From assembly GCF_010731655.1 (NCBI RefSeq), contig NZ_AP022619.1:4278001-4342000 (forward strand): a stretch of 64,000 bases of DNA. The letters are read 5' to 3'. The DNA comes from Mycobacterium paraseoulense. Its GTDB lineage: Bacteria; Actinomycetota; Actinomycetes; Mycobacteriales; Mycobacteriaceae. The notes beneath the pieces were generated by a model. The model was not told the origin of the DNA, did not search any database, and was given only the letters and a program-made list of their open reading frames with translations. The position numbers were made by a program, and so were the translations under genes. Below are positions 54,486 through 62,825 of the stretch, piece by piece (within the stretch, counting starts at the first letter, position 1; every line of letters begins with the position of its first letter).

Positions 54486-55088
54486 GTGAAGGCGATGGCC
54501 GGCGTCGGCGTGCCGCCCCAGCTTGCGACGGTGGTAGCCGGCGCCGACGGGGTGACCCGGTGCCGATGGGCTACCCAAACGGGCCGCGATCTGACCGCCT
54601 ACCACGATCACGAGTGGGGGACCGCCACACACGACGAGGCGGCGATGCTCGAGGCGCTTGCACTTACCTACTTCGAGAACGGCCTGTCGTGGGCGGTCGT
54701 GTTCGACAAGCGGGACAACCTACGCACGGCGTTCCACGGATTCAACCCGGCGGCGGTTGCGGCAATGACGTCCGAAGACGTCGACCGATTGATGGCCGAG
54801 ACCTCGATCATTCGCAATCGGCGCAAGATCGAAGCCACGGTGCACAACGCCCGCCTGTTGGCGAAACACTCGTTGTCGCAACTGGCGTGGCAACATCAAC
54901 CGCGCACACACCATCGGCTCAGGGGCTGGGTCGATGGCCGGATGGCAAGCCCGGAGTCGCACCGGCTCTCAGTGGCGTTGCGTCAAGCCGGGTTTCGACT
55001 GGTGGGCCCCGTCGTCGCCCACTCTTTCATGCAGACCGTCGGGATTGCGAACGGTCATTTTGAGGGCTGTTTCCGCGCGGCGGCGTGA
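54486..55088 (+). CDS. DNA-3-methyladenine glycosylase I (Tag)
   Basis: A 200-aa glycosylase. RCRWATQTGRDLTAYHDHEWG with the conserved Cys and His of the Tag family's zinc site, then EALALTYFENGLSWAVVFDKRDNLRTAFHGFN, which includes the conserved Glu of the base pocket, and the C-terminal VVAHSFMQTVGIANGHFEGC with the remaining zinc ligands. It excises 3-methyladenine from alkylated DNA. GTG at 54486 or ATG at 54495. Eight bases after the AKR stop, so probably the last gene of that electrophile-response operon. Confidence 0.87.
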   Translation: MKAMAGVGVPPQLATVVAGADGVTRCRWATQTGRDLTAYHDHEWGTATHDEAAMLEALALTYFENGLSWAVVFDKRDNLRTAFHGFNPAAVAAMTSEDVDRLMAETSIIRNRRKIEATVHNARLLAKHSLSQLAWQHQPRTHHRLRGWVDGRMASPESHRLSVALRQAGFRLVGPVVAHSFMQTVGIANGHFEGCFRAAA

Positions 55089-55106
55089 GGTGCTATAACC
55101 GCGAAC

Positions 55107-56447
55107 ATGCTGCCTAGCTTGGTCGCCACCGTCGGACCGAACCATGTCGTCACGGATCCCGATGTCCTCGCGGGCCGCAGCGTCGACCACACCGGTCGCT
55201 ATCGGGGACGGGCCAGTGCGCTGGTTCGCCCGGGTTCGGCCGAGCAGGTCGCCGAGGTGCTGCGGGTGTGCCGGGACGCCGGGGCGCACGTGACGGTGCA
55301 AGGCGGCCGCACCTCGCTGGTGGCGGGCACGGTGCCCGAGCACGACGACGTACTGCTGTCCACCGAGCGGCTGCACGCCCTCGACGACGTCGATACCCTC
55401 GAGCGCCGCGTCCGGGTGGGTGCGGGTGCCACGCTGGCGGCCGTGCAACGCGCCGCGGGCGCCGCGGGCCTGGTATTCGGGGTGGATCTGGCCGCCCGGG
55501 ACACCGCGACCGTCGGGGGGATGGCGTCGACGAACGCCGGCGGCCTGCGCACCGTCCGGTACGGCAACATGGGTGAGCAGGTCGTCGGCCTCGAGGTGGC
55601 GCTGCCCGACGGCGCGCTGCTGCGCCGGCACAGCCGGGTCCGCCGGGACAACACCGGCTACGACCTGTCGGCGCTGTTCGTCGGCGCCGAGGGCACCCTC
55701 GGTGTCATCACCGCGCTGGAACTGCGGCTGCATCCCACCCCCGCTCGGCGGGTGACGGCGATCTGCGGGTTCGCCGAGCTCGGCGCCCTGGTGGATGCCG
55801 GCCGGACGTTCCGGGACGCCGACGGCATCGCCGCGCTGGAATTGATCGACGGCCGGGCGGCCGCCCTGACCGGCGAACACCTGGGCGTCGGCCCACCGGT
55901 CGAGGGTGCCTGGCTGTTGCTGGTGGAGCTGGCCGGCGACGACGACCAGACCGACCGGCTGGCCGGCCTGCTCGACGGCACACGACTGTGCTCCGAGCCT
56001 GCGGTCGGCGTGGATGTTGCTGCGCAGCAACGGTTGTGGCAGGTTCGCGAGTCGCTGGCCGAGGTGCTCGGCGTGTACGGGCCGCCGCTGAAGTTCGACG
56101 TCTCCTTACCGCTGTCGTCGATCGACGAATTCGCTGGGGAGGCAGTCTCTTTGGTGGGGGACCATGCGCCGGAGGCGCTGCCCGTGCTGTTCGGCCACAT
56201 CGGCGAGGGCAACCTGCACCTCAACGTGCTGCGCTGCCCGGTCGAGCGGGAGAAGGCGCTGTACGCGCCGATGATGGAGCTCATCGCGCGATCCGGCGGC
56301 AACGTCAGCTCCGAGCACGGCGTCGGCACGCGCAAGCGGGGCTACCTGGGCATGTCGCGCGAGCCCGCGGACATCGCGGCGATGCGGACGATCAAGGCCG
56401 CGCTGGACCCGACCGGGTACCTCAACGCCGCGGTGCTCTTCGACTGA
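55107..56447 (+). CDS. FAD-linked oxidase, glycolate/D-lactate type (Rv0161)
   Basis: A 446-aa flavoprotein. FAD-binding PCMH domain (RASALVRPGSAEQVAEVLRVCRDAGAHVTVQGGRTSLVAGTVP, GGMASTNAGGLRTVRYGNMGEQV) and the C-terminal GlcD-type domain ending GNLHLNVLR and SSEHGVGTRKRGYL. Oxidises a 2-hydroxy acid such as D-lactate or D-2-hydroxyglutarate. ATG at 55107; RBS weak. It corresponds to Rv0161; PE3 and PE4 that lie before it in M. tuberculosis are missing. Confidence 0.92.
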   Translation: MLPSLVATVGPNHVVTDPDVLAGRSVDHTGRYRGRASALVRPGSAEQVAEVLRVCRDAGAHVTVQGGRTSLVAGTVPEHDDVLLSTERLHALDDVDTLERRVRVGAGATLAAVQRAAGAAGLVFGVDLAARDTATVGGMASTNAGGLRTVRYGNMGEQVVGLEVALPDGALLRRHSRVRRDNTGYDLSALFVGAEGTLGVITALELRLHPTPARRVTAICGFAELGALVDAGRTFRDADGIAALELIDGRAAALTGEHLGVGPPVEGAWLLLVELAGDDDQTDRLAGLLDGTRLCSEPAVGVDVAAQQRLWQVRESLAEVLGVYGPPLKFDVSLPLSSIDEFAGEAVSLVGDHAPEALPVLFGHIGEGNLHLNVLRCPVEREKALYAPMMELIARSGGNVSSEHGVGTRKRGYLGMSREPADIAAMRTIKAALDPTGYLNAAVLFD

Positions 56448-56483
56448 TCGCTCTTACGCGCCGTCTGACATACGCTGGGGTCC

Positions 56484-56834
56484 ATGGCATCCGGGATCTT
56501 CGACACGCCCATCGTCGGAATCGTCAACAATTTGTTCAATGGCATGATCGACGCGCCCGTCGTCGGGCCACTGGTACGGCGCGGGCTGATCAAGATTCGC
56601 TACGTCGGCAGGCGTTCGGGTAAGACGATCCAGACCCCGGTCGGGTACCGCCGCTCCGGCGGCGGCATCGTCATCAACGTCATGTCGCCCGACAGCAAGA
56701 CATGGTGGCGAAACTTTCTCGGCGAGGGCGGTCCGATCACGCTGCTCAACTTCGACGGCGCCGACCGCACCGGACACGCGATCGCCAGCCGCGACGAGAA
56801 GGGCCGCGTCAAGGTCGCGGTGCAGCTCGACTAA
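56484..56834 (+). CDS. Deazaflavin (F420)-dependent nitroreductase family protein (Ddn-like)
   Basis: A 116-aa split beta-barrel protein (MASGIFDTPIVGIVNNLFNGMIDAPVVGPLVRRGLIKIRYVGRRSGKTIQTPVGYRR). The pattern of the RxSGK-T-pVgY loop is typical of the Ddn family that binds F420. Short for a Ddn (usually about 150 aa); the N-terminal helix is kept and the C-terminus ends soon after VQLD. Substrate unknown. Its stop overlaps the convergent TetR stop by four bases. Confidence 0.82.
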   Translation: MASGIFDTPIVGIVNNLFNGMIDAPVVGPLVRRGLIKIRYVGRRSGKTIQTPVGYRRSGGGIVINVMSPDSKTWWRNFLGEGGPITLLNFDGADRTGHAIASRDEKGRVKVAVQLD

Positions 56835-57373
56835 TCGGATGGCGCCTTGATGCCGACCGCGTGCCGCAGCTGCGCCAGGAACTGTTCGGCGTCGTCGCTG
56901 GGGACGATGTAGTGCGAGATCGCGATCCGGATGACGGTCGCCGCCTTCACCGCGGCGTTGGGTCCGGGCAGGTGGCGTTGCAGGCCCTCACGCATCTGCG
57001 GGATCACCCCGGAGAACTGGGCGATGGTGTGCTCGGGCTCGACGTCGACCATCCGCACCCCGGAGTACGAGTGCTGGTACTCGACGATGAAACGCAGCAC
57101 CGCGTCGAGCTTGTCGACCCCCTTCAGGCCGGCCGTGGCCCGGACCAGTCCGCTCTCGAAGATCTGGCGCTCGTAGCTCGAAAAGGCCGACAGCAGTTCC
57201 TCTTTCGACGCGAACCAGCGGTAGAGCGTCGGGCGGGACACCCCGGCCTGGGCGGCGACGTCGGACAGGCTGAGCTTGGTTTTGCCGTTGCGCCCGAGCA
57301 CCTCGGCGGTGGCGTCCAGGATGCGCTGACGCGTCGAGGTGTCAGGCTCGGTGGTCTGGGCCGGACTGCTCAT
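56831..57373 (-). CDS. TetR family regulator of the thioesterase/SMP-30 operon
   Basis: A 180-aa TetR with HTH RQRILDATAEVLGRNGKTKLSLSDVAAQAGVSRPTLYRWFASKEELLSAF. C-terminal part lacks an obvious known subfamily. ATG at 57373. Last gene of the minus-strand set SMP-30 (58251), thioesterase (57402), TetR; gaps are 12 and 28 bases, so likely one operon. It may act on the 29-bp motif at 59092 and 59680. Confidence 0.9.
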   Translation of the reverse strand: MSSPAQTTEPDTSTRQRILDATAEVLGRNGKTKLSLSDVAAQAGVSRPTLYRWFASKEELLSAFSSYERQIFESGLVRATAGLKGVDKLDAVLRFIVEYQHSYSGVRMVDVEPEHTIAQFSGVIPQMREGLQRHLPGPNAAVKAATVIRIAISHYIVPSDDAEQFLAQLRHAVGIKAPSD

Positions 57374-57401
57374 GTCTGCAACTCTACGAAGTCGTCCAGG
57401 G

Positions 57402-58238
57402 TCATTTCGCCTCCCGGCCGGACTTGCCCGGGCGCGGGCGCACCAGCACCGACTGCTGGATGGCGGCGACCGCGCCCCGCTCGTCGAACAGCGTGCCGAT
57501 CGTGGTCCCGATGCCGTCCGGGCCGTAGCTGGTCTCGGCGCGAATGCCGATCCACTCACCCTCGGGAACCCGGAACACGTGCACGGCCAGGTCGGTGTTG
57601 AGGAACGTCCACCGGGTGATCTCCAGCTTGCTGCCGATCCCGTTGGCGCAGTCGGCCACCGCGAACAGGCGCTCCAGCGGCGTCATGGTCTCGCCGGTGA
57701 CCAGGTCCACGGTGGGGTGGATCCACGATTCGCCCGGGCCCTCGCTGAGCGGCTCCGTCAACCACAGCCAGTCCAGGCTGTGCACGTAGTTGCGGTCCCA
57801 GTCCCGGGCTTTGAGGTTGCGGTTGCGCGCCTCGCTGCGCGGTCCGGGCATCGGCGCGGCGGCGTGGGCCACGGCCCGGGTGTCCAGGGTTTGCAGCCGC
57901 CATCCGCTGGCGCGCGCCACCGGCCGGGGTTCGCCGTCGGGACCGGGGGCCAGCATCTCGGCGCCGACGAGTTCGATCTGCTTCCCGCCGCGCTGGACTT
58001 GCGAGCCGACCCATAGGTCGCCCTCGGCGGGCACCCCGCCCAGCAGGTCGATGACGACGCGCGACAGGCGGGTGTCGTCGCGCTGTTCGCACCGCTCCAG
58101 GGCGCGGACCAGCAGGGCCGACACCGGCCCGCCGTGCTGGATCGCGGCCGACCAGGTGCCGCGCGCCAGGTCGGTGGCCCGGAACTTTTCGCCCAGCGGG
58201 TCCGCGCCGTCGATGAGCTCGTAATAGGAGTCGGTCAT
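57402..58238 (-). CDS. Thioesterase family protein (4HBT-like)
   Basis: A 278-aa protein with two hot-dog-type halves. N-terminal part (ATDLARGTWSAAIQHGGPVSALLVRALERC) with the HGG motif of the acyl-CoA thioesterase II/4HBT_3 family, and C-terminal part (TRWTFLNTDLAVHVFRVPEGEWIGIRAETSYGPDGIGTT). It probably hydrolyses acyl-CoA. ATG at 58238, with GAGAGG seven bases upstream. Twelve bases after the SMP-30 gene, same strand. Confidence 0.88.
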   Translation of the reverse strand: MTDSYYELIDGADPLGEKFRATDLARGTWSAAIQHGGPVSALLVRALERCEQRDDTRLSRVVIDLLGGVPAEGDLWVGSQVQRGGKQIELVGAEMLAPGPDGEPRPVARASGWRLQTLDTRAVAHAAAPMPGPRSEARNRNLKARDWDRNYVHSLDWLWLTEPLSEGPGESWIHPTVDLVTGETMTPLERLFAVADCANGIGSKLEITRWTFLNTDLAVHVFRVPEGEWIGIRAETSYGPDGIGTTIGTLFDERGAVAAIQQSVLVRPRPGKSGREAK

Positions 58239-58250
58239 CGTCACCTCTCG

Positions 58251-59072
58251 TCAGGGCAGGCCGGCGCCGGGGGTGCTCACCGTGACGGCATCCAGCCGCG
58301 ACAGCCGGGTGCCGATCAGGCGCTGGGGGTACGCCTCCGTGCTCGACAACAAGAACAGTGTCCGGCGCTCGGGGCCGCCGAGCGCGCAGGCGACGGCGAC
58401 ACGCTCGCCCATGTCGATGCGGTCGGTCACGGCGCCGCCCTCGACGATCCGCTCGAACTGGTGGGCCAGGGTCATCGAGGCCCACACCGCGCCGTCGGCG
58501 TCGAGCGCGATGCCGTCGGGCGGCCCGTCGAGGCCGTCGGCGAACGGGCGGCGCTCGGCCAGCCCGCCGTCGGCGCCGATGGTGAAGGCGGTCAGCCGCC
58601 GGCCGATCGACTCGGCGACGATGAGGGTTGCGCGGTCCGGCGTGATCACCATGCCGTTGGGAAAGTCGAGGTCTTCGGCGACGACGGTGGCGGTGCTGTC
58701 GTCGGGATCCAGGCGGATGATCGAGCCGCCGCTGCGCGCCTGGCATCCGATGTAGGCGCGGCCCACGTCGTCGATGACCATGTCACCGAGGTTGGCCGGG
58801 GCCAGCTCGGCGAGATCGGCGATGGTGTCGACGGTTTCACCGTCGTAGCGCAGGACCTTGCGGTCTTCGGCCGAGACGATCAACAGCGACCCGTCGGGCC
58901 GGAAACCCAGACCCGAGGGGGTATGCCCGGGCAGCGGCAACGTGGTCAGCGAGCCCCCCATCGTGGAGGTGTGCACCGCCTCGCCCAGCATGTCGGAGAA
59001 CCACAGCAGGCCCTCGAACCAGCGTGGCCCTTCGCCGAAGCAGAAGCCGTTGGCCAGCGGCTCGGGAATCAT
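58251..59072 (-). CDS. SMP-30/gluconolactonase/LRE family protein
   Basis: A 273-aa six-bladed beta-propeller. Family motifs: EGPRWFEGLLWFSDMLG (metal Glu), PANLGDMVIDDVGRAYIG, FPNGMVITPDRATLIVAE with the metal Asn, and LDGPPDGIALDADGAVWAS with the Asp. It is a lactonase-type hydrolase that needs Ca or Zn; its natural substrate is unknown. ATG at 59072 with the 29-bp motif 20 bases upstream. First gene of the SMP-30, thioesterase, TetR operon. Confidence 0.9.
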   Translation of the reverse strand: MIPEPLANGFCFGEGPRWFEGLLWFSDMLGEAVHTSTMGGSLTTLPLPGHTPSGLGFRPDGSLLIVSAEDRKVLRYDGETVDTIADLAELAPANLGDMVIDDVGRAYIGCQARSGGSIIRLDPDDSTATVVAEDLDFPNGMVITPDRATLIVAESIGRRLTAFTIGADGGLAERRPFADGLDGPPDGIALDADGAVWASMTLAHQFERIVEGGAVTDRIDMGERVAVACALGGPERRTLFLLSSTEAYPQRLIGTRLSRLDAVTVSTPGAGLP

Positions 59073-59091
59073 CCGCGCACGCCATCTTCCA

Positions 59092-59120
59092 CTTTACAAA
59101 ACACCGCCAAAGTGTCACGC
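59092..59120 (-). promoter_or_regulatory. Conserved 29-bp motif, copy A (promoter/operator of the SMP-30 gene)
   Basis: On the minus strand: GCGTGACACTTTG (13 bases), seven variable bases, TTTGTAAAG (9 bases). The invariable parts are identical in copy B (59680). It has GTGACA and TAAAGT at 16-base spacing, so it may be a promoter; CACTTT and AAAGTG in inverted orientation make it also operator-like. 20 bases before the SMP-30 start. Confidence 0.6.
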
Positions 59121-59136
59121 ACCGCGGGTACCGGTG

Positions 59137-59619
59137 TCAATCTCGCGACTTGGCGAGTTCTCGCGCGACCGCCTCGTGGTAGGCATCTATCTTCGCGGGA
59201 TTGACCTGTGCGAAGAGCTGATCCGGCAGCGGGGCGTGCTTGGGTGCCTCGATCGTCATGGTCCGGGAGAACAGCGTGATGTCCTGCCCCGGTCTGGTGA
59301 ACCGGTACGCCACCGTGATGCGGCCCTCCAGTCCGCCGTTCCCCTGGCGATCGTGGCCCAGCCGCCCGATCGAGGTGAACACGAAGAGCTCCGGGCGCAC
59401 GGCGGCCGCCAGTTGCCAGGTGAAGATCCGGTCACCGTCGGGACCCGCCTCCTCCCAGGTGTCGCCGACCCGCAACGGCAGCTCTGGCAGGCCGCCGATG
59501 TGCGCGCTGCCGGGATAGGTCTTGGTCCAGTTCTCCGGGTTGGTGACGAAGTCGTAGACGGTCTCGGCGGACTGGGTGAATGCGGTCTCCGAAGTGCTGG
59601 TCACGATACCCAATTGCAT
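59137..59619 (-). CDS. SRPBCC/START-fold protein
   Basis: A 160-aa lipid-binding START-fold protein (TSTSETAFTQSAETVYDFVTNPENWTKTYPGSAHIGGLPELPLRVGDTWEEAGPDGDRIF and the long C-terminal helix). ATG at 59619 has GGAGG only two bases before it, which is short; a GTG at 59604 is another start. Precedes (on the minus strand) the SMP-30 gene by about 65 bases. Own promoter/operator motif copy B upstream. Ligand unknown. Confidence 0.83.
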   Translation of the reverse strand: MQLGIVTSTSETAFTQSAETVYDFVTNPENWTKTYPGSAHIGGLPELPLRVGDTWEEAGPDGDRIFTWQLAAAVRPELFVFTSIGRLGHDRQGNGGLEGRITVAYRFTRPGQDITLFSRTMTIEAPKHAPLPDQLFAQVNPAKIDAYHEAVARELAKSRD

Positions 59620-59679
59620 TGCCTCCGTGTGTGTTCCGTCGGTAAATCGACCCACTCGGCCGTGGGCTTGTTAGCCGAC

Positions 59680-59708
59680 CTTTACAAATCCTACGCAAAG
59701 TGTCACGC
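59680..59708 (-). promoter_or_regulatory. Conserved 29-bp motif, copy B (between SRPBCC and TesB genes)
   Basis: Same 13 + N7 + 9 layout as copy A with both conserved parts identical. It lies 60 bases upstream of the SRPBCC gene on the minus strand, and 37 bases upstream of the divergent TesB start, so it could control both directions. Confidence 0.6.
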
Positions 59709-59745
59709 TGAGCCGTGAGCGGCTAGCGCGAGAGGCGGAGCGGAA

Positions 59746-60627
59746 TTGACCACGGAATCTGAGCAGACCGAGTGGACGGTGCAGGGCCTGCTGGATCTGT
59801 TCGATGTGCAGCCCGACGGGCAAGACCGGTTCACCGGCGACACCGGTATCGCCGCCGGCGACGAACGACAGGTGGTGGAGGGCACCCAGGTGCTCGCCCA
59901 GGCGATCGTCGCGGTGGCCAAACGCTTCCCGGACAAGTCGGTCCGCTCGGCGCACGCGGTGTTCTCCCGCGCCGTCACCGTCGGCCCGCCGATCGAACTC
60001 GTCCTCGACGTCGTCGCCGAGGGCCGCTCCACGGCCACCGCGGTTGTCGCCGTGCACCAGAACGGTCGGCGCTGCCTGAGCATCACCGTGCTGGCCGACG
60101 TGCCGACCGACGACGTCATCCGCCATCACCTGCCGCGTCCCGACGTGGCCACGCCCGCCGACGCCATCCCCTCGCCGATGCCCATGGTGGGCCGGGAACT
60201 GCGCCTGGTCGACGTCGTCGACGTCAACAGCCCCGACGAGGTCGGGCCGCCGGAGCTTCACGCGTGGCTGAACTACGACCCGATCCCCACCCGCGACGAC
60301 CTGGCCAAGGCGCTGCTGGCGTACTTCACCGGGCATCTGGGGATCTCCACCACCATGCGCGCGCACCCCGGCATCGGCACCGCCCAGGCGCACCTGACCG
60401 TGTCGACCGCGCCCATGAGCATCTCGGTGGCGTTCCACGAGCCGGTGCGCTGGGGCGGGTGGCTGCTCTACACCCACGAGAGCACCCAGGTCGGCGCGGG
60501 GATGTCGTACGTGCGCGGCACGGTGCACTCGGAGGAGGGCGAGCTGCTGTGCTCCTTCGCCCAGGAGGCGCTGATCCGGCCGCTGCGCACCACCGACACC
60601 GCGATCGATTCCCGCGCACGGTTCTAG
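59746..60627 (+). CDS. Acyl-CoA thioesterase II (TesB family)
   Basis: A 293-aa protein with double hot-dog architecture: N-terminal domain LLDLFDVQPDGQDRFTGDTGIAAGDERQVVEGTQVLAQAIVAV and C-terminal domain WLNYDPIPTRDDLAKALLAYFTGHLGISTTMR, and SQEALIRPLR-type ending (FAQEALIRPL). Hydrolyses acyl-CoA. The start is TTG at 59746 after GGCGGAG; no ATG or GTG start is available nearby. Followed 15 bases later by the LLM gene. Confidence 0.87.
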   Translation: MTTESEQTEWTVQGLLDLFDVQPDGQDRFTGDTGIAAGDERQVVEGTQVLAQAIVAVAKRFPDKSVRSAHAVFSRAVTVGPPIELVLDVVAEGRSTATAVVAVHQNGRRCLSITVLADVPTDDVIRHHLPRPDVATPADAIPSPMPMVGRELRLVDVVDVNSPDEVGPPELHAWLNYDPIPTRDDLAKALLAYFTGHLGISTTMRAHPGIGTAQAHLTVSTAPMSISVAFHEPVRWGGWLLYTHESTQVGAGMSYVRGTVHSEEGELLCSFAQEALIRPLRTTDTAIDSRARF

Positions 60628-60642
60628 CGGCTGGTCGCGTTC

Positions 60643-61563
60643 ATGTACTTCACCATCACCCACCCGATGCACAGCCACCCGTACAACCCGGAGCTGGTGA
60701 GCGGGGACGGCATCGGGAAGGTGGCCGCGGCCGCCGAGGCGGCCGGCATCCACGGCTTCGGCTTCACCGACCACCCGGCGCCCTCGCAGCGGTGGCTGGA
60801 AGCCGGCGGCCATGACGCGCTGGACCCTTTCGTCGCACTGGGTTTCGCGGCGGCGACGACGAGCACGCTACGGCTGATCCCCAACATCGTCGTGCTGCCG
60901 TACCGAAACCCGTTCGTGGTGGCCAAGTCCGGCGCCACACTGGACCTGCTCTCCGGTGGCCGGTTCACGCTCGCGGTGGGGGTGGGCTACCTCAAACGGG
61001 AGTTCGCCGCGCTGGGGGTCAGCTACGACGAGCGCGCCGAACTGTTCGAGGAAGCCCTACAGGTGATCCGCGCGGTCTGGACAGGTGACGACATCACCTT
61101 CGAGGGAAGGCATTTCAGCGCCCGCGGGATCACCGCGCACCCCCGCCCGGTGAGCGACCCGCACCCGCCGATCTGGATCGGCGGCAACACGTCCTCGGCG
61201 CGCCAGCGGGTGGCGCAATACGGTGACGGCTGGTGCCCCTTCCCGGCACCGCCCCAACTGGCCCAGACCGCGGGTACGGCGGTCATCGACTCGGTGGAAC
61301 GCCTGCGCGAGGGCATCGACGACCTGCGGCGCCGGTGCGACGCCGCGGGCCGGGACTGGTCGGCGATCGACGTCACCTTCACCAGCTTCGACGGCGGCAG
61401 CCCCGCCGACGATGCATTCAACGCCGACGCCTACCTCGACGGCCTGGAGAAGCTGGCGAAGACGGGCGTGACGTGGGTGAGCGTCCACCTGCCCGGCGAC
61501 AGCATGGCGCACGCGCTGGAAACCCTCGACCGTTTCCGAACCCTCGTGATCGACGCGGCCTGA
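60643..61563 (+). CDS. LLM-class F420-dependent oxidoreductase
   Basis: A 306-aa TIM-barrel luciferase-like protein (MYFTITHPMHSHPYNPELVSGDGIGKVAAAAEAAGIHGFGFTDHPAPS, FTLAVGVGYLKREFAALGVSYDERAELFEEALQVI). Belongs to the TIGR03619-type F420-dependent subfamily. Ends with TGA overlapping the ATG of the acyl-CoA dehydrogenase (TGATG), so translation is coupled. Function probably in lipid breakdown; substrate unknown. Second gene of the TesB, LLM, ACAD operon. Confidence 0.88.
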   Translation: MYFTITHPMHSHPYNPELVSGDGIGKVAAAAEAAGIHGFGFTDHPAPSQRWLEAGGHDALDPFVALGFAAATTSTLRLIPNIVVLPYRNPFVVAKSGATLDLLSGGRFTLAVGVGYLKREFAALGVSYDERAELFEEALQVIRAVWTGDDITFEGRHFSARGITAHPRPVSDPHPPIWIGGNTSSARQRVAQYGDGWCPFPAPPQLAQTAGTAVIDSVERLREGIDDLRRRCDAAGRDWSAIDVTFTSFDGGSPADDAFNADAYLDGLEKLAKTGVTWVSVHLPGDSMAHALETLDRFRTLVIDAA

Positions 61564-62744
61564 TGGACTTCTCCCGCGTCGACCTCTCACCCGAGGACCG
61601 CGCCTTCCGCGACGAGACCCGGGCGTTCCTCGAGAAGCACGTCACCGACGAGGTGCTGCACCGGCAGCTGGAGTTCGGCGAAAACTTCGACGAGCACGTG
61701 CATCTGGCGCTGGGCGAAGCCGGCTACCTGGCCTCGGACTGGAAGCTGGAGTCCGAAGGCGGATTCAGCCCGGTCCGTCGACGCATCTTTCAGCTCGAGA
61801 TCGCCCGGGCCCACACGCCGTGGTATCACTGGGGTACCACGTCCGTCGTCGCCCGGCTGGTGCGCCAATTCGGGGCGCCCGAGCTCGCCGACAGCGTCCT
61901 TCCGGGCGTGCTGTCCGGGGAGATCCGGCTGTGCCTGGGTTACACCGAGCCCGAGGGTGGCTCCGACGTCGCCACCTGCAAGACCCGCGCGGTGCGGGAA
62001 GCGGATGGATCTAGCTGGATTATCAATGGCTCCAAGATGTTCACGTCGAACGCACAGAACGCTCGCTACGTCTTCCTGCTCACCAACACCGACCCCCAGG
62101 GCCCGAAACACCGGAACCTGACCATGTTCCTGGTGCCACTCGACTCGCCGGGCATCGAGATCCGGGGCATCCGCACCCTGGACGGCGACCGCACCAACAT
62201 CGTCTACTACAGCGACGTCCGCGTCGACGACTTGCACCGCATCGGAGAGGTCAACGGCGGGTGGACGGTGATGCGCGCGGCGCTGGACTCCGAGCACGGC
62301 ATCGTGGACCGGGAAGACCATGGCCTGCAATACGTTGCCGCGATGGCGGCGCACGGCGACGTGATGGCCGAGGTGGTCGACGCGGTCGCGGCGGTCGTCG
62401 CTCGACCGGGCCCGGGCGGCCGGCGGCCGCTGGACGACGATTCGGTCAAATACCGGCTCGGCCGCGGCGTCGCGCGGATGGAGGCGGCGCTGTCCACGCC
62501 CGGGATGTTCGGGCGGGTCGCGGTCGCCCAGACGATGCGCGACGTCACCCCGGATCTGATGGACATCCTGGGAGCCGCGTCGGCGTTGCCCACCGAAACT
62601 CCAGGCTCCGCGACCGACGGTGCGGCAGAACACCTTTACCGGCTGGCGCTGCCGCTGGGGATCTACGGCGGCACCATGGAGGTGTTCCGCAACATGATCG
62701 CCCAGCACGAACTCAAGCTGGGACGACCGAGCTACGGCGGCTGA
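61563..62744 (+). CDS. Acyl-CoA dehydrogenase
   Basis: A 393-aa acyl-CoA dehydrogenase. N-terminal domain (DLSPEDRAFRDETRAFLEKHV), middle signature LCLGYTEPEGGSDVATCKTRAV and SWIINGSKMFTSNAQNARYV, and C-terminal domain (GGTMEVFRNMIAQHELKLGRPSYGG). The acyl-CoA-binding catalytic Glu position in the long C-terminal helix is replaced by an unusual stretch, similar to FadE-type heteromeric pairs, but this cannot be judged without alignment. Coupled to the LLM gene by TGATG. Confidence 0.9.
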   Translation: MDFSRVDLSPEDRAFRDETRAFLEKHVTDEVLHRQLEFGENFDEHVHLALGEAGYLASDWKLESEGGFSPVRRRIFQLEIARAHTPWYHWGTTSVVARLVRQFGAPELADSVLPGVLSGEIRLCLGYTEPEGGSDVATCKTRAVREADGSSWIINGSKMFTSNAQNARYVFLLTNTDPQGPKHRNLTMFLVPLDSPGIEIRGIRTLDGDRTNIVYYSDVRVDDLHRIGEVNGGWTVMRAALDSEHGIVDREDHGLQYVAAMAAHGDVMAEVVDAVAAVVARPGPGGRRPLDDDSVKYRLGRGVARMEAALSTPGMFGRVAVAQTMRDVTPDLMDILGAASALPTETPGSATDGAAEHLYRLALPLGIYGGTMEVFRNMIAQHELKLGRPSYGG

Positions 62745-62825
62745 CGCGGGTCGTCGCGCGTACACCAACGCGCACGCTGCGTTCAGCCGCGCCAACCTGC
62801 TTCGAGGGCGCTACGGTTTCACCGA

